Positions 36,163 through 48,234 are shown, counted from the first letter of the stretch. The stretch: 64,000 bases of DNA from Cycas panzhihuaensis (GCA_023213395.1 CM041465.1:211365741-211429740), one strand, 5' to 3'. Notes: a model not told the origin generated them from the letters alone. Translations and numbers: made by a program.

Positions 36163-37566
36163 CATATTTCAATAATTTATCATTAAAAGTTTTATGGTCC
36201 ACAATCTTACCTTTAGTTTCTTAAAACTTGTCCTTAGTTTCCATGAAATTGTTCTTACTTTTAAAAAGTTTATCCTCTCACATATTGATTTGTACCTCTA
36301 GGGGTTGATTTCTTCCTCCTAAACTTTGTCTTTCATAGTAGGCTTTATATACCTACTCTAATTTAGATAATCTATACCATCAAATTTAAGTACCATCACA
36401 TTGTTTATAGTTGAATCTATAATGAAAATGCCTTTGAAAAATAAAAGATACTCGATGTATAAAAGGCGATTGAAATAATAATATAAAATGAGAGGAAAAA
36501 TCACAAAAATAGGAGCAAGTATCACTTAAACATAACATAAATCATTACATTTTCATTCTAATACATTCATACATGTCCCGATTAGGACTAAATCACCTCA
36601 AATAGTAGATTTTATATTAAATTTGAATTAAAATGGGATATTTTACAATGTTTTCCTTAAGGGTCATCTCATAGGAAGTTCATAAAAATATGCATAAACT
36701 TATAGCCTTATAAAACTACATTGAATAAAGTCAAACGAAGCTAAATGACCACTCATTTTGAAGGTGAGTGAATCAATATTATAATGCTTTAGATAAGAGT
36801 AAAATTTGATATCCTATGACAAAGTTACAATCAAAAGTGCATTTAGTTCCAAGTTTTTAAAGATATACTTTAATATGTAAACTACTATGAAAACATTTCA
36901 TCAACCTTAAGACATTAAATGGACCATGAAAAGCAAGCCTAATATATGAGTTTATCCACTCATTAGGATAGGGTGGAAATGTAGATATCAATGAAACTAT
37001 TAATTTTAAAATGGGATTTTGAGTGTGAGAGTTATTGTTATTCGATTAGGTGAAGGTACTTAAAATGAAAATGACTATTTTAAATAGTTAAACCCTCTTT
37101 AAGAATAAGTATCCGTCATGTTAACTACTTTATGTGACTAATAAGTTAAGTGAATGGGTTCTATAAGATAACAAAACTCATTAAAATATAAAAGATGCTT
37201 AAAAATTTTAAAGTGAAGAAAATATTAAATAAAATAAGTACTTTCACCAACTTTTGATGTGGCCTTCTGTGTCTTTAGCTTTGATCTTCAAACTCAAATA
37301 AAAATTTATAGGTAAGACATTTTCCATTTGATCATTATAAAGGAAAAATAATCCTTTTTGCTCAAACTAGACTACAAAGGTAGTACAACCTCTCAAAGTT
37401 GAGTATACATAGTGAAACGAAGGTGGTAGACTCCGCTTAAAGGAAGATGAACTTCACACTCATAACATAAGATCAAAGATAGATGAGCTATAATATATAG
37501 AAAAAATTATAATTTAGATTGTAATGGAAATAGAAATGTAATGCAAACACCAATCATCATAGGATG

Positions 37567-37676
<110 letters not shown>

Positions 37677-37681
37677 ACACT

Positions 37682-38045
37682 TGAAAGAAAATAAAACAAT
37701 GATGGAGATGTGGCATAGCATAATTACATAGTCAAAACATTATTGTATAAACACATAAATCTTTTGTATTCAATCCATGATGAGTGCATATAGCAAATCT
37801 TCAGTGTGAGCGGTGTCTAAAGACACCAGAAATTACACACCCTCCAAATATATAATTTGGAGGAGGGAAACTTCTCAATCCCTAGAATTTAAATAATAAT
37901 AAAAATTACATAACTTAACTCAAATTAACTTTAACCTTACCTTATACTTACTATCATATGTGAGCACCCATATGTATAAATTGATGGGAGTGGGGTATGC
38001 ACTCGGGTGAAAGGTGGAGTTGGGTGATGATCATTAACCCCAACA
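37682..38045 (-). repeat. Minus-strand LTR flanking composite element X
   Basis: TGAAAGAAAATAAAAC...CATTAACCCCAACA, 364 bp. On the minus strand it is preceded by AAGGGGAGAA (complement of 38046-38055), a polypurine tract. It is the same LTR family as 44193-44575 and 62969-63353, and in reverse as the pieces at 38370, 44043 and 62818. It contains a small hairpin, GGTGTCT-AA-AGACACC. The primer-binding side is replaced by the AT microsatellite. Confidence 0.8.
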
Positions 38046-38230
38046 TTCTCCCCTTAATGGTCATCATGAACAACTTTGTCTCCCTTTAAACTTATAAAAT
38101 TTGAACTTGAAAAACTGTGAAAATCTGTTTTAACTTGATCACTACTAACTCGTCTCATCCTTTTAGCAATATGTGTCTCTTTACCATTGAGTGGTTTAAA
38201 AATCTCCAAGTAAATATAGCTTAATTTAAA
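38046..38230 (-). repeat. 3' internal fragment attached to the minus LTR
   Basis: The reverse complement of the gag-downstream segment of X itself (about 43865-44042): polypurine tract, GGTCATCATGAA..., AATATGTGTCTCTTTACCAT and TGAGTGGTTTAAAAATCTC. So part of a second element in opposite orientation lies immediately left of X. Confidence 0.75.
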
Positions 38231-38235
38231 TATGT

Positions 38236-38345
38236 AGGTGTGGTTGTAACTTTGACTTTACCTTGATTCAAATGTAGAGGTGTGCAACTTTGACTTTAGC
38301 TTGATTCAAATGTTAAAGTGTGGTCAGAACTTTGACTTTATCTCT
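38236..38345 (+). repeat. Short tandem repeat, about three copies
   Basis: AACTTTGACTTTA-CTTGATTCAAATGT-AGGTGTG occurs twice and begins a third time, with small variations. It lies between the opposed LTR pieces. Confidence 0.7.
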
Positions 38346-38369
38346 TGGAACTTTAACTTAGAGCTAGAG

Positions 38370-38537
38370 GGTGGCAAACCCCGGTGTCTTTAGACACCAC
38401 ATACTTTTAGGATTTTCTATGTACTCACTCATCATGGATTCAATACAAAAGATTTATGTATTTATGCAATAATGTATTGATTATGTGATTATGCTCCCTA
38501 TCTCCATCAAGTTATTTTCCTTCATTTGGTATCGAGC
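38370..38537 (+). repeat. Plus-strand LTR remnant with primer-binding site
   Basis: 38370-38524 is the reverse complement of 37690-37830 (GGTGTCTTTAGACACC, CTCATCATGGATTCAATAC, AAAAGATTTATG) and so the 3' part of the same LTR in plus orientation. It ends CCTTCA and is followed by TTTGGTATCGAGC (38525-38537), a primer-binding-type sequence. A second one, TTTGGTATTAGAGC, begins at 38554. Confidence 0.7.
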
Positions 38538-38689
38538 TTCTTTAGCTCCTTTATTTGGTATTAGAGCATAGATTCGGGCTGTTGAATTTTTTTGAAGAGC
38601 AATAAGATCCATTAGTATTTGAAGTAGATCTACTCATAGAAGAAAATATTGGTTATATTTATCTTCTACAAAGTTTTCTAGCAGGTTCT

Positions 38690-39545
38690 TGTATTATTTT
38701 TTATCGTAGATATGATTATTCTTTATTTATACATGTGAAATAATAATATTTTTCTAGATCTATGCATAAGCATAAATTGTAATTAGTAAGTATCCAAGAT
38801 TTTATCACTCTATGAAGTTTTATCAACAAGTTTTACATATTTTTGTCAAATAGTTGGCCATTTCTAGATATTTTATTTATTTATTCAAGACTTTTTCAGA
38901 TCTATGCAAGAGCACAACCCAATCAATAAATATTTAAGTTTTTATCACTCTACAAAGTTTTATTAACAAGTTTTACATATTTTTGTGAAATACTTGGCTA
39001 TTTTTATTGTATTTTATCTATTTATTCAATATTTTTTAGATCTCGCATAGAGCACAAATGCAATCAATAAATATTCAAAAGTTTCATCAATTTATGAAGT
39101 TTTATTAATAAGATCTACATATTTTGTCAAATACTTGGCTATTTCTAGTTTATTTTGTCTATTTTTTAATATTTTCTCTAGATATATGCAATATTTTCTT
39201 GAGATCTGCATATTTTGTTAAATATTTAACCATTTTTAGTATATTTGATCTATTTATTTAAGTTTTACTCCAAATCTATGTAATATTTTCTCTAGATCCA
39301 GATATTTTGTTAAATATTCGACAATTTTAATATATTTGATCTATTTATTCAAGTTTTTCTCGGATCTATGTAATATTTTCTTTAGATTTACATATTTTAT
39401 TAAATATCTAATCATTTTGGTATATTTGGTACATTTCTTCAATATTTTCTTGACATCTATATATTTTGTTAAATATTTGACTCTTTTTGTACATTTGGTC
39501 CATTTATTCAATATTTTCTTTCGGATCTATGCAAAATTTAGTGCA
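38690..39545. repeat. Degenerate tandem repeat in X
   Basis: Repeated blocks of roughly 90-150 bp built from AGATCTATGCAA, ATATTTTGTTAAATA, GACCATTTTTAGTATATTTG and ATCTATTTATTCAA elements. The equivalent block in Y is about 57530-58390. The Phe/Ile-rich frames at 39336-39560 and 58185-58406 come from this repeat. Confidence 0.7.
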
Positions 39546-39771
39546 TATTTAGCCTTATAAGTCTCTTGGAGAAGTTATACTATAGTAGATCTATCTAGGA
39601 AGAATCTGCTCAAGTTTCAACCATTGTGAAAGAAGTTCTTACGCTTTTAAGTCCATCTTCGTAAATCTACCACAATTGCATTACTAGGTTCTTCCTATTT
39701 TTTCGATTTAAGCATATATATATCTTAGTTCTTTGGTATATCTACCCTAGTATATTTGAAATATTTTAGAT

Positions 39772-39773
<2 letters not shown>

Positions 39774-39853
<80 letters not shown>
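39774..39853. repeat. AT microsatellite in X
   Basis: About 80 bp with one ATACAT interruption. The matching run in Y (58630-58651) is only about 22 bp. Confidence 0.95.
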
Positions 39854-39860
<7 letters not shown>

Positions 39861-39959
39861 TGATATACTTTCTTCAATATATTAAATTTTTTTTTATTTT
39901 TTTATTTGTGTCTTCTCTTCTTGCTCTTCCCTTTCATTCATAATAAGAAGAGCTACTAC

Positions 39960-40265
39960 ACTAGCTACTTGTGCAAATTTGGCCTTTGTAATAAAAGTAC
40001 AGCTTACCTTGTTTCACCAACATAGCATCTCTAGTGAGATTTTCAATTTGATTAGTGCAGTTATCACAAGGATTGGCTAAGGCAAGATGAGATATGTTGG
40101 CAACTTTCTCCTTTGATTCCATGGTCATACCAAATCGGTCCAAAATACTTTATCGTAGGCGTGTGGTATGGTAATAGCTTTGTCCACATCTACCATATTT
40201 ACAATATTACTCTTCATACCATTACCTCATCCCTTAATTTTTGTGATCACTTGGGCATCTTATAC
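39960..40265 (-). pseudogene. Captured SPPL-like protease-associated (PA) domain exon, X copy
   Basis: The minus strand reads DRFGMTMESKEKVANISHL, ALANPCDNCTNQIENLTRD, AMLVKQGKLYFYYKGQICTS. This matches the better copy in Y (58730-59062). It is more broken here: after KQG the frame shifts away from the GNYTFITKAKFAQA that Y keeps. A TTTCTACAG acceptor-like string (complement of 40266-40274) lies at its upstream edge, as in Y. The product family would be an intramembrane aspartyl protease with a lumenal PA domain; only the PA part is present. Confidence 0.55.
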
Positions 40266-40447
40266 CTGTAGAAAGCATCATTATCATTTATATTCCTTCA
40301 TTTTAAGTGAAGTTGAAGCATTAGATAGAAACTCTTTCCATTGAATATTTTGGAACCCTGGGTTTATAGACCAAGTAAGGAACACCTACGGCAATAATCA
40401 CCGCCCCCCTCAAGCTGTTTCATGCATAATTGAGCCAGAGGACTTAC

Positions 40448-40781
40448 GGAAAAAGGTCTCTCCACCTCACGTAAAATAAAAATATGCCTATTAATGTAAA
40501 CCACTGGTTCCTCTCAAGGTCGTGCCATAATACATATTTCTATCACATTTTTGGTGGCTCTAATAAGGTTGAGCACATTCTCAATCCCTCAATGGTAGGA
40601 ATGACAACTCCATGAATAGGAATGAATCAACCTTTCTATAGTTTGGAGCACTTGTAACTTGAGTCTCCAGCACTTATTCTCGCATCTTGGGAAGTGATCA
40701 CTCTTTAGTATTGTTTTCTTGCCAAGAACATAGCCTTCCCTATGAGTGATGACATGCTCGTTCTACGCTCTATTGGCTATA
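40448..40781 (-). pseudogene. Captured PALADIN-like first exon, X copy
   Basis: Homologous to 59242-59586 in Y. The donor side is preserved: exon end TTTTTCC followed by GTAAGT (complement of 40442-40447). The Met codon of the Y copy is changed (CAT to TAT on the plus strand). Small indels break the frame around the segments corresponding to GVAIPTIDRIRNVLDLI and REEPVVYIN. The identity assignment rests on the Y copy. Confidence 0.65.
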
Positions 40782-41300
40782 TCTTTAATCTCTTAATTTT
40801 AGCACCCAATCACAAGCGTAGGCAAGATTGAAGAGAAGCTTATCCTTACCGTTGAGGCTTCAATGATATTAGAAAACTAATAATTCCTAAGCTTTGGCAT
40901 TCTGCTTCCCCCAACCACGTATAAGCCATCCGACGCCGAGAAAATCCACCTTCATTAACCTAGATTCCCATATTAGCTCCTTAAGTTGCCCATTTTAACC
41001 GATCCATTCACGGTGGACACCGCTCCTCAACCTCTCTACATTATCTATTGCATCCAAATGTTGGCCCCTCTCCTTAGTGTTTCACCCTTGGTCATTTCTC
41101 CATCGATCGCTCAACTACTATTACTTGTGTCTGCCATTTGCATATTCACGGTGGCATTTTTTAAATCTCTCAATCCTATTTTTATTGTACATTCAATCCT
41201 ATTTTTTCCGTGGTGTCGCCCGCTTATTCGTATGCAACACCATAACTATTTTTTATGTTTATATTTTTTATAAAGTTTAAAAAAATTAAATTATATTATA
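40782..41300 (-). other. Captured GC-richer leader upstream of the PALADIN-like exon, X copy
   Basis: Upstream of the former start codon, on the minus strand, sequence with more CpG and GC than its surroundings continues to about 41230 and is shared with 59587-60060 in Y. It could be the host gene's 5' UTR/promoter carried along. The plus-strand frames at 40986-41280 lie in it and show no domain. Confidence 0.4.
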
Positions 41301-43331
41301 TAAAATTTTCAATTCTAAGTTTTTAAGGCTTAAGCCCCCTCACCAGATTAGCCCCAGTCACTTGACTCACGTGACCTTTAGTTCTTTTGCTAAAGGGACC
41401 AACATAAAGGTTATCAAGTTTTTTCCTTTTATTTTTTTTTATTTTTCATTACACATAGGGTACCTAGCTAAGTTTTACCATAACTTTTGACTAGAGTACT
41501 GATTTCGGACGAAATGTATCCTATTATATCTAAAATTTTCTGAGGTATAATTTTGACTAGTCATATGCCATATTTAGAGCTGATTTGACCTATTTTCAAT
41601 TAGTTTAAAGTTGATCATTCATTTTTAAAGCTTTTTGAATTATTTTCATAAAATCTTTCTTTTATCAGATTATATTTTATCATCAGGAGATTATTTTTTA
41701 CTTGGATCTACTCTACAACCATCTATTTTTAGTGAACTTTATCACTCTACTCATTTTATTTTTTAGCATTTGTTTTAATCATTATTTTAATCAGTGAAAG
41801 TGTCACTTTAGTGTTTTTTACCATATTTACATAAAACTACTATTTATATTTTCAACTATATCTCCTCACCGAAATCAAATTTCCAAACCGTAAGATTTGT
41901 TGGAATCTTTATTCGAGCACTACTTCTTAAAGGTATGCTTTATTTAGCTTGAATCAATATCTTTCAAGTTTAAGTAGGTCAAAGTTGACTTTATTTTCAC
42001 GCATCTTATTAACCTTAACATGACACCTTTTACAATTTCTTTAATGTCTTGAGCTTCATAGATCAAAACCGAGTAATCGCTTTGATTCTAGTAAAAGATA
42101 TTTTAGTGATCTACAATTTCAAGTTGGTTTTATTACTTTTTGAGTCTATTTTGTAGGTGATCTAAGCCCTTAAAGTTGAGGTACATAATAGCCTCTAATT
42201 TATCATTATTACACATTTTTTATATATTATTTCTCAAGTTTTAATCGAAAAGTATATTAAGCTACTCTACACTATATTTGATTATTTTACATTATTTTAC
42301 AAATTTCTTACCAAGATTTTCATAATATTTTGAGCTCCGTGCTTCCGTAAACCTCAAAAGGAGAACTATATCTTTGGTACATTAAATCTTAACTTGTAGG
42401 AATCATTCTCAAAACGGTAAATTTTGTTGAATATATATTTTATTTATTTTCAAATTGGTGTAATTTCACCTTATTCTGACATTGTTTAGTATAGATTTGA
42501 ACCGATCAATTTGAGCATTCAAGATATCCGATCGTGCTTGTCTTCTAAACCCTTTTTAAGGAGTACTTTATTTTATTTCTTATTGATAACTTATAATACA
42601 TGTTTAAGGATTGTATTTAACTTTCATATAGCCACTTTTAAAGTCGATTTGTAGTAGAAATTACTCATATACATATAAAGCAAGTGATAAGCCAATTAGA
42701 CATACAACTCAAAATGGGTACAATTCATGTTTTTTTTTGTTAAGTTTCTTCTTTATATTCCTTATCTTTCAAAGTGAAAATATACTTATATATTTCATAT
42801 TTTCAAGATTATATATCATCATCAAGATAAAATATTTCTTGCATTAAAAAATCATTTCCTTACTCAAGTTTATAGTTATTTATTTGAAAAATCACAAGCT
42901 TAAGGATTCTTTATTTTTATTATCAAAAGTCTTATTTCAGATTTGCATAGTTAAAAGGATCTTAGTTATATTTAAAATTTGCTCATATATTCATTATATT
43001 TCTAAGTTTATCCGAAATTATATCTTATAAGTTTGTTATTTCTTCGAAAGACATATACTTATTGAAAGCATTTTTCCATTTATTATTATTAAAAATTTAT
43101 TTTTTATTGCACTTATAAAAGTTGCATCTAGTTGATTTATTTTCTAAAGGCATCTTTCATTTTTAAAGGCATTGTGATTACTTACATAGTTCTTTCAAAT
43201 AGTATATTTGAAATTATAAGTTTATTGATTTATTGAGTTCTTTGATTCCTTCTAAAAGTATATATTTTGATTGAGAGGTACAAAAGTTTATTTATAAACT
43301 ATATTTTTTATGTACTAAAGTTTTCTATAAA

Positions 43332-43860
43332 ATGGAAATTAATCTAAATAAAATATAATTTCCTATATTTGATGGCCAAAATTTTTCACAATAGCATAAA
43401 GCAATGCAAAATTATTTTATTACAAATGATCTTTAGAAATACTTACAAAATGAATATGATCTTAATATTAAAGAAATTTTAAAAAGGACAATGAAGTCTT
43501 AGGGATATTATTTTGCATTATAGATGATAATGTGTTTTCTAAAGTTTATGAAATGACAACCTTCAAAATTGTATGGGATACCTTACATTCCATTTATTGG
43601 GGAAACCCTCAATATAAATGAATTTAATATTGATATTATTGAGCATGTGAGACATGCGAGCAAGTGGATTGTGATGAAAAGACCAAGGAATAAAATTCAA
43701 GTCAAATACATGATCATCTTATTGCACAAGAAGTTGATCTTCCATTTGAAGGGGAGAAATCTGATGATATGATAGTCACTCACAACACAAAGATTTCAAA
43801 AGACAAAGTTAAAGTTCCGAACATAAAGTCAAAGTTACTGACCATTCACCTTCATTTGAA
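43332..43860 (+). pseudogene. Gag N-terminal fragment of X
   Basis: From ATG 43332 the frame reads MEINLNKI, stop, FPIFDGQNFSQ, then a stop where Y has Trp, HKAMQNYFITNDL and KYLQNEYDLNIKE. After a shift comes GETLNINEFNIDIIEHVRHA. The FDG-NF-W and middle blocks mark a UBN2-type gag. It ends well before any zinc knuckle, about 200 bp before the polypurine tract. Y carries a less damaged version. Confidence 0.7.
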
Positions 43861-44042
43861 TGAAGCTACATTTACTTAGAGATTTTTGAACTACTCAATG
43901 GTAAAAGACACATATTGCTAAAAGATGAAGTGAGTCAATAGTGATCAAGCTAAAAGATAAATTTTCAAAGTTTTTCTCAAGTTCAAATTTAACAAGTTTA
44001 AAGAGAAGATAAAGTTATTCGTGATGACCATTAAGGGGAGAA

Positions 44043-44178
44043 TATTGGGGTCAATGATCATCACCCTACTCCCACCTTTCACAGAGGAGTACACACCCCA
44101 CTTCCACCAATTTACACATATGAGTGCTCACATGTAAAAGTAAGTGTAAGGTAAGGTTAAGTTTATTTGAGTTAAAGA
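44043..44178 (+). repeat. Truncated plus-strand LTR of X
   Basis: Starts TATTGGGGTCAATGATCATC immediately after AAGGGGAGAA. It follows the LTR family for about 135 bp and then abuts, head to head, the primer-binding side of the minus-strand LTR. Confidence 0.75.
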
Positions 44179-44192
44179 AGCTCGATACCGGA

Positions 44193-44575
44193 TGAAGGAA
44201 AATAAAACCATGATGGAGACCGGATAAAGTATAATCACATAGTCAAAACATTGTTACATAAACATATAAATCTTTTGAATTCAATCCATGATAAGTGAGT
44301 ACATAGCAAATCTCCAAGTGTAAGCAAAGGTCTAAATACACTAGGTTGCACACCCCTACAAATATATAATTTAGAGGATGAGAGAAACTTCTCAACCCTT
44401 AGAATTCAAACAATAATAAAATATTACATAACTCAACTCAAATCAACTTAACTCAAATTAACTTTAACCTTACCTTATACTTACCATTATATGTGAGCAC
44501 ATACATATGTAAATTGATGGGAGTGGGGTGTGCATTCTTGGGTGAAAGGTGGGATGATGATCATTAACCCCAATA
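44193..44575 (-). repeat. Complete minus-strand LTR inside the repeated unit
   Basis: TGAAGGAAAATAAAACC...CATTAACCCCAATA, 383 bp. On the left, the complement of GCTCGATACC (44180-44189) gives GGTATCGAGC, a primer-binding site, so this is a minus-strand 5' LTR by context. The same junction exists in Y, so it predates the duplication of X and Y. Confidence 0.8.
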
Positions 44576-44989
44576 ACACCTTTGTAAAATAGGTTAAATA
44601 TGATGAGGTACATATATTTAGATACCTTAGTAAAATATATATGAACTTTAAATTCTTAAAATATGAGATTTGAAAATGTGGGTAATAGCCTTCCTTCAAC
44701 TTAGAATCAAATAGCATAAATATTGTGCTTTTCAAATAACTTAGGTAAAACACAAATGGCTCAACTTGAAGCCTAAACCAAGTCTATATAGTGTTTAAGA
44801 TAGATACGAAAATCTAGGATTAACAAAACTAAAGCATGGGCCGACAAATAAGCCAAATGAACACCCTTCTATACATGAAATGAAGGCTATAGACCCTTTA
44901 AATGGATTGATTCTAAGATATAAAATAGACATTGGAGTCCAAGATATGAAATAAATACACACTATGTCAACATAGATAGAGAAATAAAG

Positions 44990-44991
<2 letters not shown>

Positions 44992-45039
<48 letters not shown>
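44992..45039. repeat. TA microsatellite, X flank
   Basis: About 48 bp of TA. Its counterpart in Y is 63773-63813. Confidence 0.95.
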
Positions 45040-45043
<4 letters not shown>

Positions 45044-45450
45044 TCTCCCAATATCCCACACACATAGTAGATATGGAAATATATTAGATTTCTTGATCTT
45101 CAATACACTAGTAGATGCAAAAATATATTAGATCTCTTAATCTCTCATACATATAGCAAATATAGATCAACCCGGATGTAAGAAGACTAGCATGTAAGGA
45201 GAGCAAGGATGCCATTAAATTTTTGATACATACAAGTATAAATTATTCTTCTTCCATGAAAATGTCAAATATTCAAAGTGACAAAACTTCAAAGAAATAA
45301 AATAAAATGTAGTAATCCTAGTAACCTATGAATCATCTAATACACATAATTCATACACATGAATGGACCTATAGAGGAAGATGTAGGCATAGATAAGAAT
45401 ATTCTCGGATAATAGTTGCAATGAGACTAAGACTTCAATGTTCTAATAAT

Positions 45451-45706
45451 GTCTTTAGTACCAAATATTGGTGTCGAAAAAGAAAAGAGTAAATCACACA
45501 CAACACAAGAAATAGAAGAAGGAGAACAAATAACTAAGAATGGAAGTGATACTAATGAATAACAAGGTCAATGACCTTCCGAAATATATATAGCGACTAT
45601 GAGGTTATTAACTTACACCTTAAGGTCAAATGTTAAGCATGTGCTTCCTTCAATAAATAATTATGATATATAGTTGTCAATATAGATTTAGGTATAACCT
45701 CAACAT
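45451..45706 (-). repeat. Candidate short LTR with primer-binding site
   Basis: TATTGGTGTCG...CCTCAACA (45466-45706, 241 bp) has near-inverted ends. The complement of 45451-45465 is TTTGGTACTAAAGAC, a weak primer-binding match. No partner LTR or clear purine tract was found. Confidence 0.35.
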
Positions 45707-45729
45707 AGCCATTATCTCAACACCATATT

Positions 45730-46560
45730 CAACCTTGATGAGCTCCTTTCTCTTGAACAAAGAGAGCTCTTGTTTCATTATCCCCTTTTCATCATAATAG
45801 AAACCCCAAATTACATTCTTAGGAAAATAATTATTGATTCAAGGTCTTCTATCAACCCCATATTGGCTAAAATACTCTAAGAATTCGGCATTTGCATCTT
45901 CAAACCCATCCAATGGAAGTTTTAAGGATATAATGAGACCCTTAGATCCCCATGTGGATAGTTACCATCTAACTCACTCTTGAGGATAAAACTCTCCTTA
46001 TAGATATCATTATCCTTAAATTCTAACATGGGCTATAATTTGCTTTTTGGAAGATCATGGTTGATCCATATAGGATTTATTTACTTGTCCCATTGGGATT
46101 AACTTAAATTTATCAATAATGGGTAGGTTTACTTGTCCAACCAACTACACATGTCATTTTTAAAGAAGACAAAGTTATTTTCCTTTTATTTCAAGATGAA
46201 AGGTCAAATTTTGATTAGGACCTAATCCTTCCCAAGTTGGGTCGACCTATTTGAATCTTATTAGCAATTAGCATTATGAGTTATGTGGGTATTCTTAGTA
46301 ACCTAGAATCGATGATGTTGAAGCATAAGTATGTATAATACACATGTTTGGATATGCTCAAAAGTTTATTAGTCCTATGGTCATGCAAATCTCCTCTCCC
46401 TTAACTTCCCTAATATTTGAATTAGGTTCAAATTCTTTATACTTATGTGATGAGCCACTATAATGTGACTCATCTCCATATCTAACTTAGGAGGCATTTA
46501 GTCCTTCTTTATAACAAATAACCCATTTGATTAAGCACCGCTTTACAAGTACAAAGCATT
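45730..46560 (-). other. Unrecognised coding-like fragment
   Basis: On the minus strand, broken frames read like protein: LDMEMSHYSGSSHKYKEFEP, NSNIREVKGEEICM, MLEFKDNDIYKESFILKSEL, LPLDGFEDANAEFLEYFSQY and NVIWGFYYDEKGIMKQELSL. I cannot assign a family. It is probably a transposable-element protein, but this is a guess from context. Confidence 0.3.
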
Positions 46561-48187
46561 AATGCCATGATAATTTTTAAAATAATCTCTAAGATTCATG
46601 GATTAGTCATCTAAGAATAGATTTAACCCTCTTTTGAGACCCCAACTAGAGTCAAAATTATTTAGGGCATGGGTTATTTTGAAAATGATGAAGCACTACT
46701 TGAACACCTAATTGGAAGAGCCCCAAACTCCTCGTAATCAACTCTAGAGTGTTGAAACCTTAAAACTAACCTAATTCCAATGTTGGTAATCTCAAGTAAA
46801 ATGAATTGAAATTTCATGAGAACCATATTTTATAATCAATTTTCTTAATCTTTGTGAGATTAAAAGATTTATTAGAGGACTCCATTAGCTTTATAATTGT
46901 GTTATTATCCATGTGCGGGTTTTAGAATAATGAAAGAATTAATTAGCAACATATATACCCAAGCTAAAAGAACTCATAAAAGTTCTATAAATGTACATAA
47001 GTTACTATTTAAAATATTTGTAGGAGAATCAATCCGAACATGCTTAAATTTATAGCCTAAAGGCTCCATTTTAAGCCATGAGCTTGTATTTTCTAGTCAT
47101 ACATGCTTTTCTTGCTAATATTATCATAGTAACTACATGCATTAGGTCATATAAAAGCTCCCCTAAAGTTCCCTTCCTTCCACATAAATGTTTTTATAGT
47201 TAAGTGACTTAGTTTTGAGCCTCAATCTCACACTTGTTAACTAGATTTACATCCTAAATTGATTATTATACTTTAACCCCTAGGTTAACTTTCTTTCCAA
47301 TAATTTCTTTGGCTATTTACTCTTTCTTTGAAGCAACATTTTACCATTAACTTGCCAACATTTGAGGTGACTTCTATAATTAGCCTAATTAACAAAATTA
47401 GACATTAAAGAATATTAATGAAGGATGACATCCATTAGTCACATCCCTTTATACAAATAATATAAATATGGATCACATTATAACATGTTATCATCGGTTA
47501 AATAATATATTAAGAATAATATATCATTAGATATTTTTGGGGTCTTTTACTAAACTACCTTCCTATCTTCCGGGAAACCGCCTTAGACTCTAGTTATAGT
47601 GGTTAATAAGTCATCCTTTGTTCGGGGTTAATAATATTAAATCAAGTAAGTATACATGTTTAGTCCCTCCTTGGGCCAAATTAAGTTATGAACCTAATAG
47701 TTAAGCAATCCTTGAGATCTAACATAGTTTATCAAAAGCACTATCCTTGTATCTTTGCATTATATTAGGTGATGATTAATATCTAACCATTGTGTAGAAA
47801 ATCATGACTTATAGCTACAATAACACTTCAACCATTAGATATTTAATAATAAAATCCCATATAATCTATGGACAACTATGTAATATTATGATTTTTATGT
47901 CATCACTTCAACTATCTATGAAGTTCTTTATATAATTCACCAACATCTCCCTAAGTAGATTGTGTTGTTACATCACCAATGTCACCATTACATTAGCCAC
48001 CTTTATATTTAATAGTGTATAAAATCATTGCATAATATATAGTGTGTTGCTATCACAATTATTAATCTTATTATTATATAGTACATTAAGTTATCCTAGT
48101 ATATAATTTAGATACATCATTTTATATAGTTGTCTTATAGTTATATATCATATATCATATTATATATTAGATCATATTACATTAGTT
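46561..48187. other. AT-rich stretch, nothing recognised
   Basis: This is where a 5' LTR and leader of the gypsy element to the right would be expected; no boundary, primer-binding site or partner could be identified. Confidence 0.5.
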
Positions 48188-48234
48188 TATATATATATAT
48201 ATATATATTAGAAAAGAGAGAGAGAGAGAGAGAG
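48188..48234. repeat. Compound TA/GA microsatellite
   Basis: A TA run (48188-48208) followed by a GA run (48214-48234). Confidence 0.95.

Larger units (their letters stand above)
38555..45230 (+). mobile_element. Composite retroelement X (gag fragment plus captured host exons)
   Basis: This unit repeats at 57416-64000 in the same orientation. The spacing drifts from 18,861 at the left end to 18,774 at the right, mainly through microsatellite length. From left to right: primer-binding-like start, degenerate tandem repeat (38690-39545), AT microsatellite, captured SPPL-like and PALADIN-like exons on the minus strand (39960-40781), GC-richer captured leader, T-rich filler (41300-43320), a plus-strand gag fragment (43332-43860), purine tract, a piece of plus-strand LTR, a complete minus-strand LTR (44193-44575) and AT-rich flank with a second microsatellite. 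There is no pol. Gag-only LTR elements (TR-GAG) are known in plants; this arrangement with host exons and opposed LTRs I do not recognise. Confidence 0.75.

Noticed and set aside
38690-39545. CRISPR-like spaced repeats
   Set aside because: Units are degenerate, AT-rich and without constant spacers, and the context is eukaryotic.
39336-39560. Phe/Ile-rich frame (also 58185-58406)
   Set aside because: It arises from the degenerate tandem repeat, with no ATG context or domain.
44487-44753. Minus-strand frame of 88 codons (also 63274-63531)
   Set aside because: It spans the minus-strand LTR and its flank; the two copies exist because the whole unit is repeated, and there is no domain.
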